DNA of 64,000 nucleotides, from NCBI RefSeq assembly GCF_020520425.1, contig NC_079490.1, forward strand, positions 4,278,001 through 4,342,000. Direction: 5' to 3'. Positions 30,404 through 43,000 of this stretch are shown piece after piece. How positions within the stretch are numbered: the stretch's first letter is position 1; the number at the start of each line of letters is the position of its first letter. A program made the position numbers and the translations under genes. Origin of the DNA: Spinacia oleracea (taxonomy: Eukaryota > Streptophyta > Magnoliopsida > Caryophyllales > Amaranthaceae). The notes under the pieces are model-generated. The model saw nothing but the letters and a program-made list of their open reading frames with translations. It ran no database searches and was not told the origin of the DNA.

Positions 30404-30599
30404 TGTTGTTCGTGTTGAAGAAGAGAGATTGGGGGTTTCTCTCTGTGTGGGTGATGATGGTGGTTTGACGTCGCCGGTGAGAGAGAGAAGGGGGAGTGAG
30501 GACGTTGATGAGACGTGGTAGCGATGGGGAATAGTATTTGATTAGTAGTGGAATCGAGTTATTTGGGTCGAGTTTGAGTCGGGTTATACTCTGTGTTGT

Positions 30600-30882
30600 A
30601 GAGACGTTGTTATGTTAGTGGAGGATGCGATCAAAATTTGGGTTAGATCGGACTTTAATACAAAAAATTATGCTCAAATCAATAAATTTTGTGTGGCCTT
30701 TGCAGGCCGACACGGGTTTTTTGAGTGGGGTTTGGCCTTTGCAGGCCGACACGGGTTTTTTGAGTGGGGTTTGAGTTTTGGTTTAAAAATGCATGTTTTA
30801 CTGTTTTAGGCCACATAAACTCGTATTTTTTAGGGCCGGATAGGGTTGGGTCAGTGAGTCGGACTATAGTTGATCAGGTCTA
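30600..30882. mobile_element. Decayed family A hAT-like MITE
   Basis: It ends in TTGATCAGGTCTA at 30870-30882, the family A terminus, preceded by GGGCCGGATAGGGTTGGG. The left border is unclear. Confidence 0.5.
30695..30772. repeat. 39-bp perfect tandem duplication
   Basis: Two identical 39-bp units beginning GGCCTTTGCAGGCC are adjacent, inside the decayed MITE upstream of EMC10. Confidence 0.9.
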
Positions 30883-31384
30883 GTAAGTAGTATTTAGACT
30901 CGGGGGTGATCGCTCGTGTTATTGTCTGATAATAATTTCAAATAAATCCGTGGTGTATTAAATTGTCATTCGTAATGCTTTGTTATGAGATTATGACCAA
31001 GGGTGTAAGTAGACTGGGAAAAGTCCGAAGTTGAATTCAATTCAGTACGTCCAAACTTGTCGGATTGGATCGGATTAGAAAAAGTTTGGAACAGATTTGG
31101 GCTCAGATCTGAGTCCAATTATTTTTAGACTGGATTTAGACTTAACCTTATGGAGTTCATGAATCCAATTAAGTCCAAAGTTTAAAATTATACGGAGTAA
31201 TTATATACGGAGTATAAGCCTACATTATGTGATTTTAAAAATATTGCGAAATGTGTGATTTTTGGGCTTTTATTTACTATGTGGAATTAAAAAATGTCAA
31301 AATGTTACACTCCATTTAAAATCCATAACCTAAAAAAAACTTGTCACCCTCTTTCGATTTCGCTTTCTCTCAGCAGTTCTGATA

Positions 31385-31700
31385 CTTCCTCTGTATTTTA
31401 TTAGGAGTCACATGTTGACTGACACGCGTATTTAAAAAAGATAGTTGAATCTAATAAAAATAATAAATCAAGTGGGGGGAGTAATAAGCAAATAGAAAAA
31501 AAATGATGGGGAATGTGTTTTAATCAAAGTCGAGAGGGAGTTTTATCGTAATGGTGTTCCCTAGAGGAATTAGATATATATATTAAATAATTAGAAGGTG
31601 ACGTAGAAATGTTACTAGAAATGAAAGTGTGACTCTTAATAAAATACACCTGGAAATGATAATTGTTAGTCGTGTGACTCCTAAAAAAAATTGGGAGGAG
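31385..31700. mobile_element. Stowaway-like MITE
   Basis: TA is followed by CTTCCTCTGTATTTTATTAG at the left. The right end has an inverse GTGACTCCTAAAAAAAATTG, then GGGAGGAG and TA. GGAGTCACA and TGTGACTCC subterminal words pair. About 316 bp. Confidence 0.75.
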
Positions 31701-32557
31701 TAGTTGATTATTGAGCTTTGATATACTTTAAATTTAAATAAGATAAGATTAGGGGTAATTAGATATGATAGATAAGTGGTTGTAAACACAAATTTCAAGT
31801 CTGCAAAAATAAAAGAATCAAAATATGCGAACAAAATATATTTTATTGTTTTTTGAAGTTTCTGAGTACAATCTCTAATATTTGCTCATCTAATTTGATC
31901 TTCACTTTGAATTTGACTTGGTTCACAGACAGATTTGATTTGTACTTGAATGAGGGCCTTCGGGCTTGATCTCGTTCAAGAATGTTGATGTAGAAATAGA
32001 ATTAAATCAATTTTTTTTGTGATGGATGAAGTCTTCTAGATGAAACAGGACGGACGGTCATAGGCCACATCGGGATTACCATAGGAAAGCCCGCCCCCGT
32101 GGGCTAACATATAAATCTATTCCTGGATAACAGTAGTCTCTATGCGAATCTATTCTCGACCAGACGAATTGGGCTGGGAATGACTCAGACCACATGCATC
32201 ATTTGATGAAAGCACTCATGCCGTCCCCGATGATTGCTTTGTCAACCGCCTTTCTTAAAAGAATGATTTAAGTTTCTTTTTTTCACTGGCTGGAGTACAA
32301 AGATATTACCATTTAATTATAAGTAAAACGGTATGGAATTAAATCAATTTTTGTGTTTGATAAAGTCTCCCGCCTTGTTAAAAGAATGATTTAAGTTCCT
32401 TTTTTTCATTGGCCGATGGATGACATAGATTATAGCACAAATAAATCGGGAACTGACACGTGAATCTTAACCAAGAGACTAAACTATTTAACCAAGAGAA
32501 CTAACCTTTTAACTTTTATCTATTTGAGTTAGTTTTGATCGGAAAGTGAACGGTAAA
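31701..32557. other. Intergenic, nothing recognised
   Basis: Contains two diverged copies of a short phrase (AAAAGAATGATTTAAGTT..CTTTTTTTCA near 32260 and 32380) within a local duplication. No gene or complete element was seen. Confidence 0.45.
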
Positions 32558-32767
32558 TAGGGATGGCAATATTAAATGGATATCCATTAATCCGATCCAA
32601 ACGCAATTATTAAATGGATGGATACCCGAACTAAACGGATGAGATGCGGGTGACGGATGAAGCGGGTAACGGATTGGGTCGGATATGGATGATGATCGCT
32701 CCATTCGTTAATCATCCATCCACCCGTTTAATATATTTTTCTTCCAAATTTTTAATAAAAATGTTAA

Positions 32768-35700
32768 CAGTAGCTTTTCGGTAAGACCGCCTTACGGCGC
32801 GTGTAGGAAAGACCGGGTGAACAAACCACGCGCGCGTGGACTCACGCGCTATATAAAAAGAAAATATTTCTCTCTCCTCTCATTTTCTGCAAACACGGAC
32901 TTATTCTTTGCTTCTCTCATCCTTCTCTCTGAAACCCTAATCTCTGGCTTCTCCTCAAAATCTCCTCCACCAAGAAGATCGAATCTCCAAACCACCTACA
33001 CCATGGCCGTCAACTGGAGCAGCCGAAACGCCGTCGATCTCTCTCCTCTCTTCTCAGTGTTCTAAGCTTCCTTTCTCGACGGAGAAGACAACCATCACCA
33101 CCATCATACTCGTCGTTGCCGCCTACCTTTCTCCCTCTTCGAATAGTCAAACTCACCGGTGATCTCCATCGTCCAAGTATCTGAATAAGTATTTTAATTT
33201 GGATTATGATTTTGTAATTTAGGTTTTTGATTTAGGTTATTTTAATAATTTGTATTTTGGATAGATCGTGTTCTTGGATCTACCAATTGTGCTGAATTTA
33301 GGTTTTTTATTTCCCTCTGATTCGTTGCGGTGGTTGTGGTTTTTAATTTAGTTGAATTTAGTCTCGCCACCCATCACCGGTGGATTCGCTGATGGTGAAT
33401 TAGGCGGCGGCAAGGAAGTCGGAGGGAGGAATGGAGTCACAAGCCTCTAGTAGATGTAGTTTAGAAATTGGAAGTGCTCTTGTAGTTTTTTTGTATAAAT
33501 TTTTGTTTTAGTTATAAATTTTTTATATTCAGTTATGAAATTAAAGTGCTTTAGTTATCTTTTTGCATTTTATTTTTGGTTATAAGCAACAAATTATCAA
33601 TGTCTTTTGATGTCAGATTTCTGAATATGTGAGATTTGATTTAATAGATGAAGTTATACATTTATATTCAAAAAATCTTAAATAAAACTTCGAAAATATT
33701 AACTAACTAAAACTCAAAACAATTTAACTAAAACGCAAAACAAAGAAACTAATACCGCTGAAACCTTGACTAAAGCTCAAAAAAATTTAACTAATACTTT
33801 TTTAAAAAAAAACTAAAAATATGTAACTAGAACTCTTTTTTTTTTTTTTTTTTTTAAATCCTAACTAAAACGTCAAAAACCATAACTAAAACTTGAAAAA
33901 TCCTAACTAAAAACTCAGAAAATCGTAATTGGTTTCATTGCTTTAACTAAATCGTTCCATTGCTTAATCAATTGGTTCTATTGCTTTAACTAAATCGTTT
34001 CATTATTTAACTAATTGAATTTCAAACTTAACTAATTGGTTCAATTGTTTAACTAATTGAATTTCAGGATTAACTAATTGGTTTCATTGCTTTAACTAAA
34101 TCGTTTCATTGCTTAACTAATTGGTTTTATTGCTTAACTGATTGGTTTTATTGCTTAACTAATTGGTTCAATTGCTTAACTAATTGAATTTCAGGATTAA
34201 CTAATTGGTTTCATTGCTTTAACTAAATCGTTTCGTTGCTTAACTAATTGGTTTTATTGCTTAATTAACTAATTGAATTTCAAACTTAACTAATTGGTTC
34301 GATTGCTTAACTAATTGAATTTCAGGCTTAACTATTTGGTTTCTTTGCTTTAACTAAATCGTTCCATTGCTTAACCAATTGGTTTCATTGCTTAACTAAT
34401 ATGTTACATTACTTGACTAATTGAATTTCATGTTTAACTAATTAGTTTCGTGCTTAACTGATTGATTTCATTGCTTCACTAATTAGTTTCATTGCATAAC
34501 TAATTGATTCAATTGTGTAACTAATGGTTTCATTGATTAACTAATTGAATTTCAAACTTAACTAATTGGTCCAATTGGTTAACTAATTGAATTTCTTGCT
34601 TAACTAATTGGTTTCATTGCTTAACTAATAGGTTACATTGTTTGACTTATTGAATTTCAAGGTTCACTAATTAGTTACATTGCTTAACTAATTGGTTTCA
34701 TTGCTTCACTAATTAGTTCCATTGCTTAACTAAGTGGTTCTGTTGCTTAACTAATTGAATTTCAAGCCCAACTAAATGGTTTCATTGCTTAACTAAATGG
34801 TTTCATTGCTTAACTAATTGGTTTTATTTCTTAACTAATTAAATTCCAGAGTTAACAAATATACTTATTGATTTCGTTGCTTAACTATGAGTGTCGTTGC
34901 CTAACTAATTGGTTTCAGTGCTTAACTAATTGGTTTCATTGCGTAACTAAATAATCATATTGCTTAACTTATTAATGCCATTGCTTAACTACTTGGTTTT
35001 ATTGCTTAACTAATTGATTTTATTGTTTAACTAATTAATTTTATTGTTTAACTAATTATTTCAAGTGTTTAACTAATTCAATTTCAGGCTCTCTATTGGT
35101 TAACTAATTGGTTCTATTGCGTAATTAATTAATTCAATTATTTAACTAATTTCTTTGCATTTTGTAACTTAAATAAAGCCCTGAAATTGATTGTCTGAAC
35201 CTCAAAAATACATAAATAAAACTCAAAAGTTATAACTAAAACCAAGAAAGTCATAACTAAAAGTACAAAAATCTTAACTAAAACTCAGAAAACCAACAAA
35301 ATATTTATTAACTAAAATAAAATTATTCTAAACTAATTTTTTTTAAACTTTAACTAAAAGGAAATACAGCATGACTAAAACATAGTTATCTAAAACAATA
35401 AATAACTAAAACGATTTATTTCTTAACTAAATACAACAAAAAATATACCTAAAACAATAACCGAGATAACCGTAACTAAACCATTTAATTTATTAACTAA
35501 ATACAACTAAAATATAACTAAAACAATAGAATTCTTGACTAAAACGAAAATAAATCTGACAACACCACCAACCAAAACTAAAACCTAGATCGCTGCCTCA
35601 CTTAGCAGAGCTGCAATCGGAGATACGAGGAGCGACATTTTCGAAGTTGGCGTTGCCAGAGAGAATGTCATCGCGAACACATTGCAGATTCTAGGATGCA

Positions 35701-36491
35701 GGAAGCCTTTAACTTGCTGATTTGTAGACATTTTCTTAGATTTCTTGAGCTGCTATTGACGATGATGATTGCGCTTCTCTTTCTATCTGTTTCTATCTCC
35801 TCCGCCTTGATCGTCGTCATTCGAACCAATTTCAGCTACATCAATCAAATTCAATTTCTAAGTAATTAACATTTTATCGGATAAATTGAGCAAGGAAAAT
35901 CAAGAGAAGAGAGAAAATCCTTGAGAGAACAACAGACCTCTGGTCCTTTCTTTCACATCCCGTCGGCCATCGTCGCTTTCGAACACCTACGGCAGGAGCA
36001 CCACCAAAACTTGTCGTTGCTCAACGCCGCTTGCCTTGCCGATTCACCGATCTAGCTCTTTTTCGCGTCTGCATCCACCACAACGACGAATAACATGCCA
36101 CCATGCCACCACAAGCCACCACTAAGCCATCGCCGAATCTTCAGCGCCGCCATACCAGGCATCGGAGGAGAGAGGAGGCGGCGGTTTGGAAGAGATCGGC
36201 GTAGCAAATCGTGACCTACCTATCCGTGGTTGTGCCTCACAGCCGGGAAATTAGGGTTTGAGGAGAGAGAAAGAAGAAGGTTGTTTAGGAGAGAGAGAGG
36301 GGGAGGCAGACACTCGTTGGGGAGAGAGAGAAACGAATGGGTTTTCAAATGTGGTGAAAAGCAGCTTCTTTATTAGATCCGAAAATTAGAACCCATGACC
36401 CGTACCCGCGTGTGTTAACCCGCGAAAATTTGAAACCCAATTCAATAATAAGGTGGTCTTTCCTGTAAGACCGTCTTTTATAAAAGTTTGT
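32768..36491. mobile_element. Mutator-like non-autonomous element, 3.7 kb, 10-bp target duplication
   Basis: It is flanked by AAAATGTTAA at 32758-32767 and 36492-36501, exact on both sides; 9-11 bp duplications are the Mutator signature. The ends are inverted but diverged (CAGTAGCTTTTCGGTAAGACC against GGTCTTACAGGAAAGACC followed outward by CAAACTTTTAT). The element contains promoter- and leader-like sequence facing inward at each end: CTCTCTGAAACCCTAATCTC near 32925 on plus, and CCTAATTTCCCGGC near 36250 on minus. The centre is a large minisatellite. No transposase frame is present, and the short MAVNWSSRNAVDL frame at 33003 ends after about 20 codons. A related right end occurs at 47060-47225. 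Confidence 0.75.
33940..35160. repeat. Minisatellite of ~20-bp TTAACTAATTGG units
   Basis: About 60 imperfect units of the type TTAACTAATTGGTTTCATTG cover 1.2 kb. Variants replace TTTCATTG with TTCAATTG, AATTTCAAG or TTTTATTG, and higher-order runs recur. The flanks (33660-33930 and 35160-35590) carry a second motif, AACTAAAAC, at similar spacing. Non-coding. Confidence 0.9.
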
Positions 36492-37004
36492 AAAATGTTA
36501 AATATTTAAGAAAATAATTTAATTTCTTGTTGCAATTTTTTTTTCCAAACCAATTGTTCTTATTTTTATATCTCTTATTATTAAAAATAATTTTTATTGA
36601 TAAAAATAAATATATTTTGGTGTTGATTCAATTTTTTTAATATAAAATATTCATCCGTTAGTCATCCGATCCACCCGCTTCATCCGCGGACGATGGATGA
36701 GTGGATATGAATAACGGGTTAAATGGGTGATGGATGACTGCAAGTGGAGCGGATTGATAAACGGATAGATGCGGGTGAAGCTTCATTTAATCTGAATCCG
36801 ATCACTTTATAATTTAACTCCCTTTTTACCTAACCCGTTGATATTACCCCATAGTCCATATAGACATATAGAACCTCATAAGTTCATAACGAGTGCGAAA
36901 AATCCTCACTCTTTCTCTCCCTAAAAACACAAAACCCCCCAAACCACAAACCCTAACTCCAGAAACCCGTCCCATTCGTCGTCGTCGGAGAGAGAACAAG
37001 CGCG

Positions 37005-40000
37005 ATGGATGCGATTCGGAAGCAGCTAGATGTGTTAATGGGAGCAAATCGAAACGGAGATGTAACAGAAGTTAATCGCAAGTATTTCGATCGAGATGTT
37101 TGCCGTCTATTCTTATCTGGTCTTTGCCCTCACGAGCTTTTCCAGTTAACGGTACCAATTTCTCCCCAATTAAACCCTAATTTTTATCAATTTGAATGTT
37201 TTGTAACTATGTCATGCAAATGCATTAGCTCTCCAGCAGTTGAATTGTTTGATTTTGTTTAATTAGCTCTAGATATTCGTAATTTTGATTGTCATTGTTG
37301 TTTTGACGAACATTAGCTTCATGTGTGGTTGCATGTTCGTTGAGTAAGTATGATTTTGACTATTTTTGTCAAAAGAGTGTTATAGTGACTGAATTGGTGC
37401 TTCGATTGAGGCCGAGCGTTTAGTAGTTGAGAGTCTCGGATTTTCGGACTTAGTTATAATCTTAGATACGAGTTACCAGCAGGAATTAAAAGAAGATTAC
37501 TTGTCTATCATGAGCTACTTTGATCTGCCTCGTGTAGAAGAATTCAATAAGAGTGTTGATCTAGATGATTCTGTTTGGTTTTGTTTAATTAGCTCTAGAT
37601 ATTCATTAGCTTAATATGTGATTGCATGTTTGTTGGGTAATTTTGACTATTTTGTCAAAAAGATGGTTTGATAGTGACTGAAATGGTGATTCGAGAGAGG
37701 TTGAGCATTTTAAAGTTGAGAGTTTGGGATTAATTTTCCTGACTCAGTTCAATTAATCTTGGATATGTGTTAGCAGCAGGAATTAAAAGAAGATTACTTG
37801 TCTATCATGAGCTACTTTGATCTGCCTGACGTAGAAGAATCGAATATGATTGTTGATATAGATGATGCATTGCATGACTTGGTCATTTCCTTTCTTTACA
37901 ACTAGTATTATTTGTTTTTTGAATGAGCTATTGGCAGGTTGTAAAGATTACCTTTTTACTTGTCTACATTGAGCTACTTCTAGTGTAATAGAATAATCAG
38001 ACATGAGTGTTAATTGAGACGACGCAATGAATTGGTCATTTACTTTGTTTAAGTGCCAGTGGACCCTATATGCATTATATTTTGTGGGACTTAGTATGCG
38101 TTACTTAACTATTTACGATGTCACTGTCGAGAGACTAGCAACCTTGTTTCCTGATGGAATTACTGAAACACACCAGCAAGCTTCCACCCCTCCCCCCCCT
38201 CCCTCCAAAAAAGAAGGAAAATTTGAAAAAGGGAGAGTTCTGCATCCATCTTTTGTTCATGAGAAGCCATATGTCCCCAGTTGTTGTCCTCCTAGCCATG
38301 TACTCATGTCGAGTTCTTTGAGTCTTATATGATGATGCCTGCTTCAGAGATGGTTGTGGCATGCGCCGCATGCCATGAGAAGAGTTTAAACAGCCTAGTC
38401 CATGTGTGTGTGTATGCATATTGATATAGATATGTAGGTAAGTATGTATACATCGGCCTAGGTCACGACTTTGTTATTTATTACCTTAGTTTGCACGTTT
38501 ACTACTATCTAACTAAGTTGATTTATTTTAGTTTGCCTTTTTATTAAGTAGTTATACATTTTTTTAACTCAACTACTTTTTTCAGAAAATGGATATGGGG
38601 CCATGTCCGAAGGTGCACTCATTGCAATTACGGAAAGAGTATCCTTTTGCTCGTGGCGCTTGCGTGCTTCATTTGCTTTGATATTGTTAAGATATTATTT
38701 AATAAACTGTTTGTCGCTCTCACTGCTTGTTTTATAGTCTTGGAATAGCTTTTTTTTAATGAGACATGAACTATAGTTAGTGTCCCTTTCTGTACAATCC
38801 ATCAACTTCTTTGGTTTGGAAGATGAATATGGGTCATATTGTGCCTTCCACTAGCTGGGGAGTATTTCGTAATGACTAATGAGACTGTAGTTTGAAATGA
38901 TTGTACCATACATTCTTAAGTTATATTCATCAGGTCTTTCGAAATTGTGAACTTCCAATTGATAAGGCCTTAGAGCCATAGAAGTTGGTAGAGACAAGAA
39001 TTGTTTGGACGTGATTTCTTGTAGCGTATCTTTTGTGTTTTACCATAAGGTTGAGATTATTAGCTTTCTTTTATGTCGTCATGATTTGTTTGGCCTGGTA
39101 CCTTTCTGGGAGTTGATTGTGGGGGTTAGGCCGGTGGCAAGTTGGTGGTCCTGTGGTTAGTTAGGATAATTTTCTGCAATCTAATGCTGAGGTGCTTCAT
39201 ATAACTCTGCATTTCTACTGATTTTTTAAATGCATTTGACGGTTGCGCCTATTGAATGGAACTTGTATAGGTAATTATACTAGGCAGTAATTAATGTGTA
39301 CATTCCAACCTTCTCTGGACTCTGTTTAGTTTTCTTAACTAATATTAGATATGAAGAAGCAAAGGCCAAGGGTGTCGATAACTATGACCGGGATTTGGAA
39401 GATGTCATAGACAGGCTCATTGTTGAATGTGACAGAAAAATTACCAGAGCTCTCAAGCGTCTTGCAGACGAGGATGCTAAAGCTGCTATTGCAATTTCAG
39501 TGTCTGATGTCACCCAGGTAAAATGAAGCCTTTGTTTTAAGCTCCAACTTTATCCCCATTGGTATAACTCAGTTTCTAATTTTATTGTTAACTTGCCGTA
39601 GACAGAAGAGATCATAGAGTTGTCAAAGGTGATCAGACAGAAGTTGGATGAAGCTGATCAGTCTGGTAAGTTGCTATTTTGTTCAAGAAGCATGGTACTT
39701 TTGTTGTTAAACTTTCTAGGTCATGTAAGATAGGCTTTCGTGTGTTGTTACTTCCGTACTAGGTGTATGTGCATGTTTTCTTTGTATCTTCAAATTATGG
39801 GGGATTTAAAGTTTTCTTCTCATGTATATTAGATTTCATGATTAGAAGGGGTTCAATTCCAGTCATGTTAGGGTACTCTTCTGTATAGATTGTAAGCATT
39901 TTAGAGTGGTTAAGGGTTGCCAGGATTTGTTTGTCAGGTTAATCTAACAGCACTACAGTTAGCGTATGGAATATTCTGTTAGAGAATTTTGGATATTGAA

Positions 40001-43000
40001 ATAATATGCATACATTTCGTATTGTGTTTATTGGTATTTGAATCTCATTCCCAGTGGCCTATTGTGCTTTTGTCAGCTAATGCTTGTTCTGAAATTTATG
40101 TTTCCAGATCTTGAAGGTAAAACAGATCTTAAAATCCGAGCTTTGGAAGAAGTTGAAGAAATGAGAATAAAAAGAGCTGATAAACAGGTTTGCTAATATG
40201 TTTGTTAATTTATCTTGCCATCTCAACAAAGATCTGGGGAGAAAATTATACTTTATATATTGAATTCTTGGGTAATAACTTTTCTTTTCTTGCAGTCGAT
40301 GCTTCTTTTGGATGCTTTTAACAAAGACCGAGCCTCTCTGCCTCAGCCACTTCCCAATCCTCCTCCATTGGCTCCCTTACCTATGCTTGCTCCTGATGCT
40401 CGCACTCAAGAATTGATCAACGAGAAACTGAAGAAAGCAGAGGATCTTGGTAAGTTTTCTTGATTGGCTTTTGGAGTATGGGTGTAGTTTTTTTTGTTGG
40501 AGGTCTCTAATCAATATTATTGGTTTTCAAGCTTTTTATTCTTTCACTATTAAGTGTGTCGACTCCGATACTGTTGATGAACTTGTACACACTTTTATTA
40601 TTAGTGTCAATAACTCAATATTATTGATGTACTTATTTATATTGCGAGCTGTCTGCATTACTAGTCTATAGTTTCTTTAGTGGTATTATAATGTGATTTA
40701 AGTATGAAGCATCCATGATATCCTGGAGGCAGAAAGAGGGTTGAGATATCATTACCGAAAAACTTTTGTTTCCACACTATGAATTTAAGATTAAGCTTGA
40801 CGTGTATGCTGCATATCTTCCATGTGAAAAAAGTTGCTTCTAGTTTCTAATGTGGGGCAACAAGCGCATAAGGTGCTTCCTACTTTAGTCTTGGCTGTAT
40901 TTTGGGAAAGATGCTTCTATTTGCTAATGTGAGGGCAAAGAGTGTATGCTGTGTGTCTTCGTTATATCGTGGTTGTATTTTGAGAAATATGCAAGTTCTC
41001 TTCTGTATTACAGTGCTGTATTCCTGTGACACGTTGAATTAATGTGGTCTCTGTTGGAACTATAATGTTCTGAACATTCACCGTGTTATTCAGGTGAGCA
41101 AGGATTAGTTGACGAAGCACAGAAAGCATTAGAGGAAGCCGAAGCACTGAAGAAGGTATTTTAATATTTGTTTCACCTTATAATCAGTTTTATGATACAT
41201 TTCGACGCCTTTTAACTCTTGTTCCCTGCTGAACTTCTACCAGCTTGCACCTAGGCAGGACCCTTCTGCAGATTCGGCAAAGTACACTGCCGCTGATGTT
41301 CGCATTGTGAGTCTTTATTCAGTAGCTTTTGAGTTATTTGCTCTACCTCTGTGTGTGTGTGTGTGGGAGAGGGGGGGGGGGGGGGGGGTTAAGGTTGTCT
41401 CTTAAATGATTGGCTCTAGCATCTGTCTATGCCAGGTTGATTTTTGTTGGTTATGGTTGAGACTTCTTGAGAACTAGGATTTTGTAAGAGAGTCTCGCCT
41501 TATTGGAGCCCTTGAAAATTATTAGACTAAAAGTGGCTGTCGATAATAGGAGATGGTAAGGCTTTCGCTGTAGATTTTTGGCTCTGAGGCCTCTGACATC
41601 TGTTTGTGCTTGGTGTTTGTTGGTTATAATTGAGACTTCTTGAGAACTAGGGTTTTATAAGTGATGACACACCTTATTGGAGCCCTTGAAATTATTTGAC
41701 TGAAAATAAAATGGACCGATGATATTTGGAGCTGGTTGAAGGTCTGAAGCTAACTTTTTCACTACACCAATGAGCAGTGGGGATCCAAGGTTTTGCAAAC
41801 CGAGTTGTCTTATTAGTATTTGGTGTACGAGAGGTAATTATAGGCTCCTAGAGGAGTGTAGATTCCTCCTCCTCACATGCTTATGAACTAGTATTAGATC
41901 CCTGGATTATGGCATCCCATGTCATAATCTATAGATTCCTTTTCTTTGGTACCGTGGCCTTTTCTTTTTCAATTTCATCTGTCACCATAGAAGACTCTCA
42001 GATACTGGTTTTATGTAATCTTTAGCTTTGTAGAGCTATGTTTTATTCAATACAGGTTTGCATAATCTTTTTCCTTCGTAGAAAAATGTACTCCCTCCGT
42101 ATTTATTTAAGAGATACACTTGGTTGGGCACGTGTATTAAGAAGAAGATTTGAATGAATTAAAATAATGAAGCAAGTGGGGTTGGATAGATATTTTAATA
42201 AGTAAACAAGTGGGGACCATGTCATTTTGGGGGTGGGAGATGGGGTGGGTAAATTAGATGTATTATTTAATTAGATGGTGGGGTTGATAAGTTACTAAAA
42301 ATGGCAAGTGTATCTCTTAAATAAATACGGCCGGAAAAGGCAAGTGTATCTCTTAAATAAATACGGAGGGAGTACTTTGTATATTAGCTCTTTGCATTGT
42401 CCTGATCCTTTGTTTTGCTTTTTGGCAGACTGATCAGAAGCTGCGTGTCTGTGATATTTGTGGAGCATTCTTGAGTGTTTATGACAGGTAATAGTTGCGT
42501 CTCACTGTTCTTAACTTATGTGCTATACCTTTGCCAATTATTTTGAGGGTGACAAAGCACTAGTCTTTTGGGGTTTCAAGTATACTTCAGTTTTTGACCG
42601 GTAATTATACCTCCTTGTCACCAGCAGGCTTTTGGCCCCAGTTTTACGAGGATAACTTGTCCAGCTAAAGAATGTGCGTTTTTTATTTTATGCTTGTAGA
42701 TCATGCTGTTATTAGTTAGATACTCACGGGAGAGCTCTGAAGTGTATATATTATGAATTGGTCTATGTAATGCTATGCAATGGACAAATTTGATATTTGT
42801 GTGTGGTTTTCAGTGATCGTCGTTTAGCAGATCATTTTGGGGGAAAGCTTCATTTGGGCTACATGCAAATCCGTGAGAAATTAGCTGAGCTTCAGGTACG
42901 TTTGCTTAAACTTGTTATGTAAAATTCTGAAGTAATGTGTTACTATGTGACTTTTATGAGCATCTAGTCTTACCCGGGGAAATGTACCTTTTATTTAAAT

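Larger units (their letters stand above)
32558..36853. mobile_element. hAT-like MITE split by a larger insertion
   Basis: The left part (32558-32757) starts TAGGGATGGCAATATTAA and is rich in ATGGATGG, CCCGTT and GCGGGTG words. The right part (36502-36853) has the same word set and ends TTGATATTACCCCATA, an imperfect inverse of the start. The most economical reading is one small element of several hundred bp, opened by the 3.7-kb element between its halves. The flanking 8-mers do not match, so the outer borders are approximate. Confidence 0.55.

Noticed and set aside
33940-35160. Possible CRISPR-like or satellite-centromere array
   Set aside because: Units are imperfect, about 20 bp, without spacers, in a eukaryotic genome, and are enclosed within a transposon with a target duplication.
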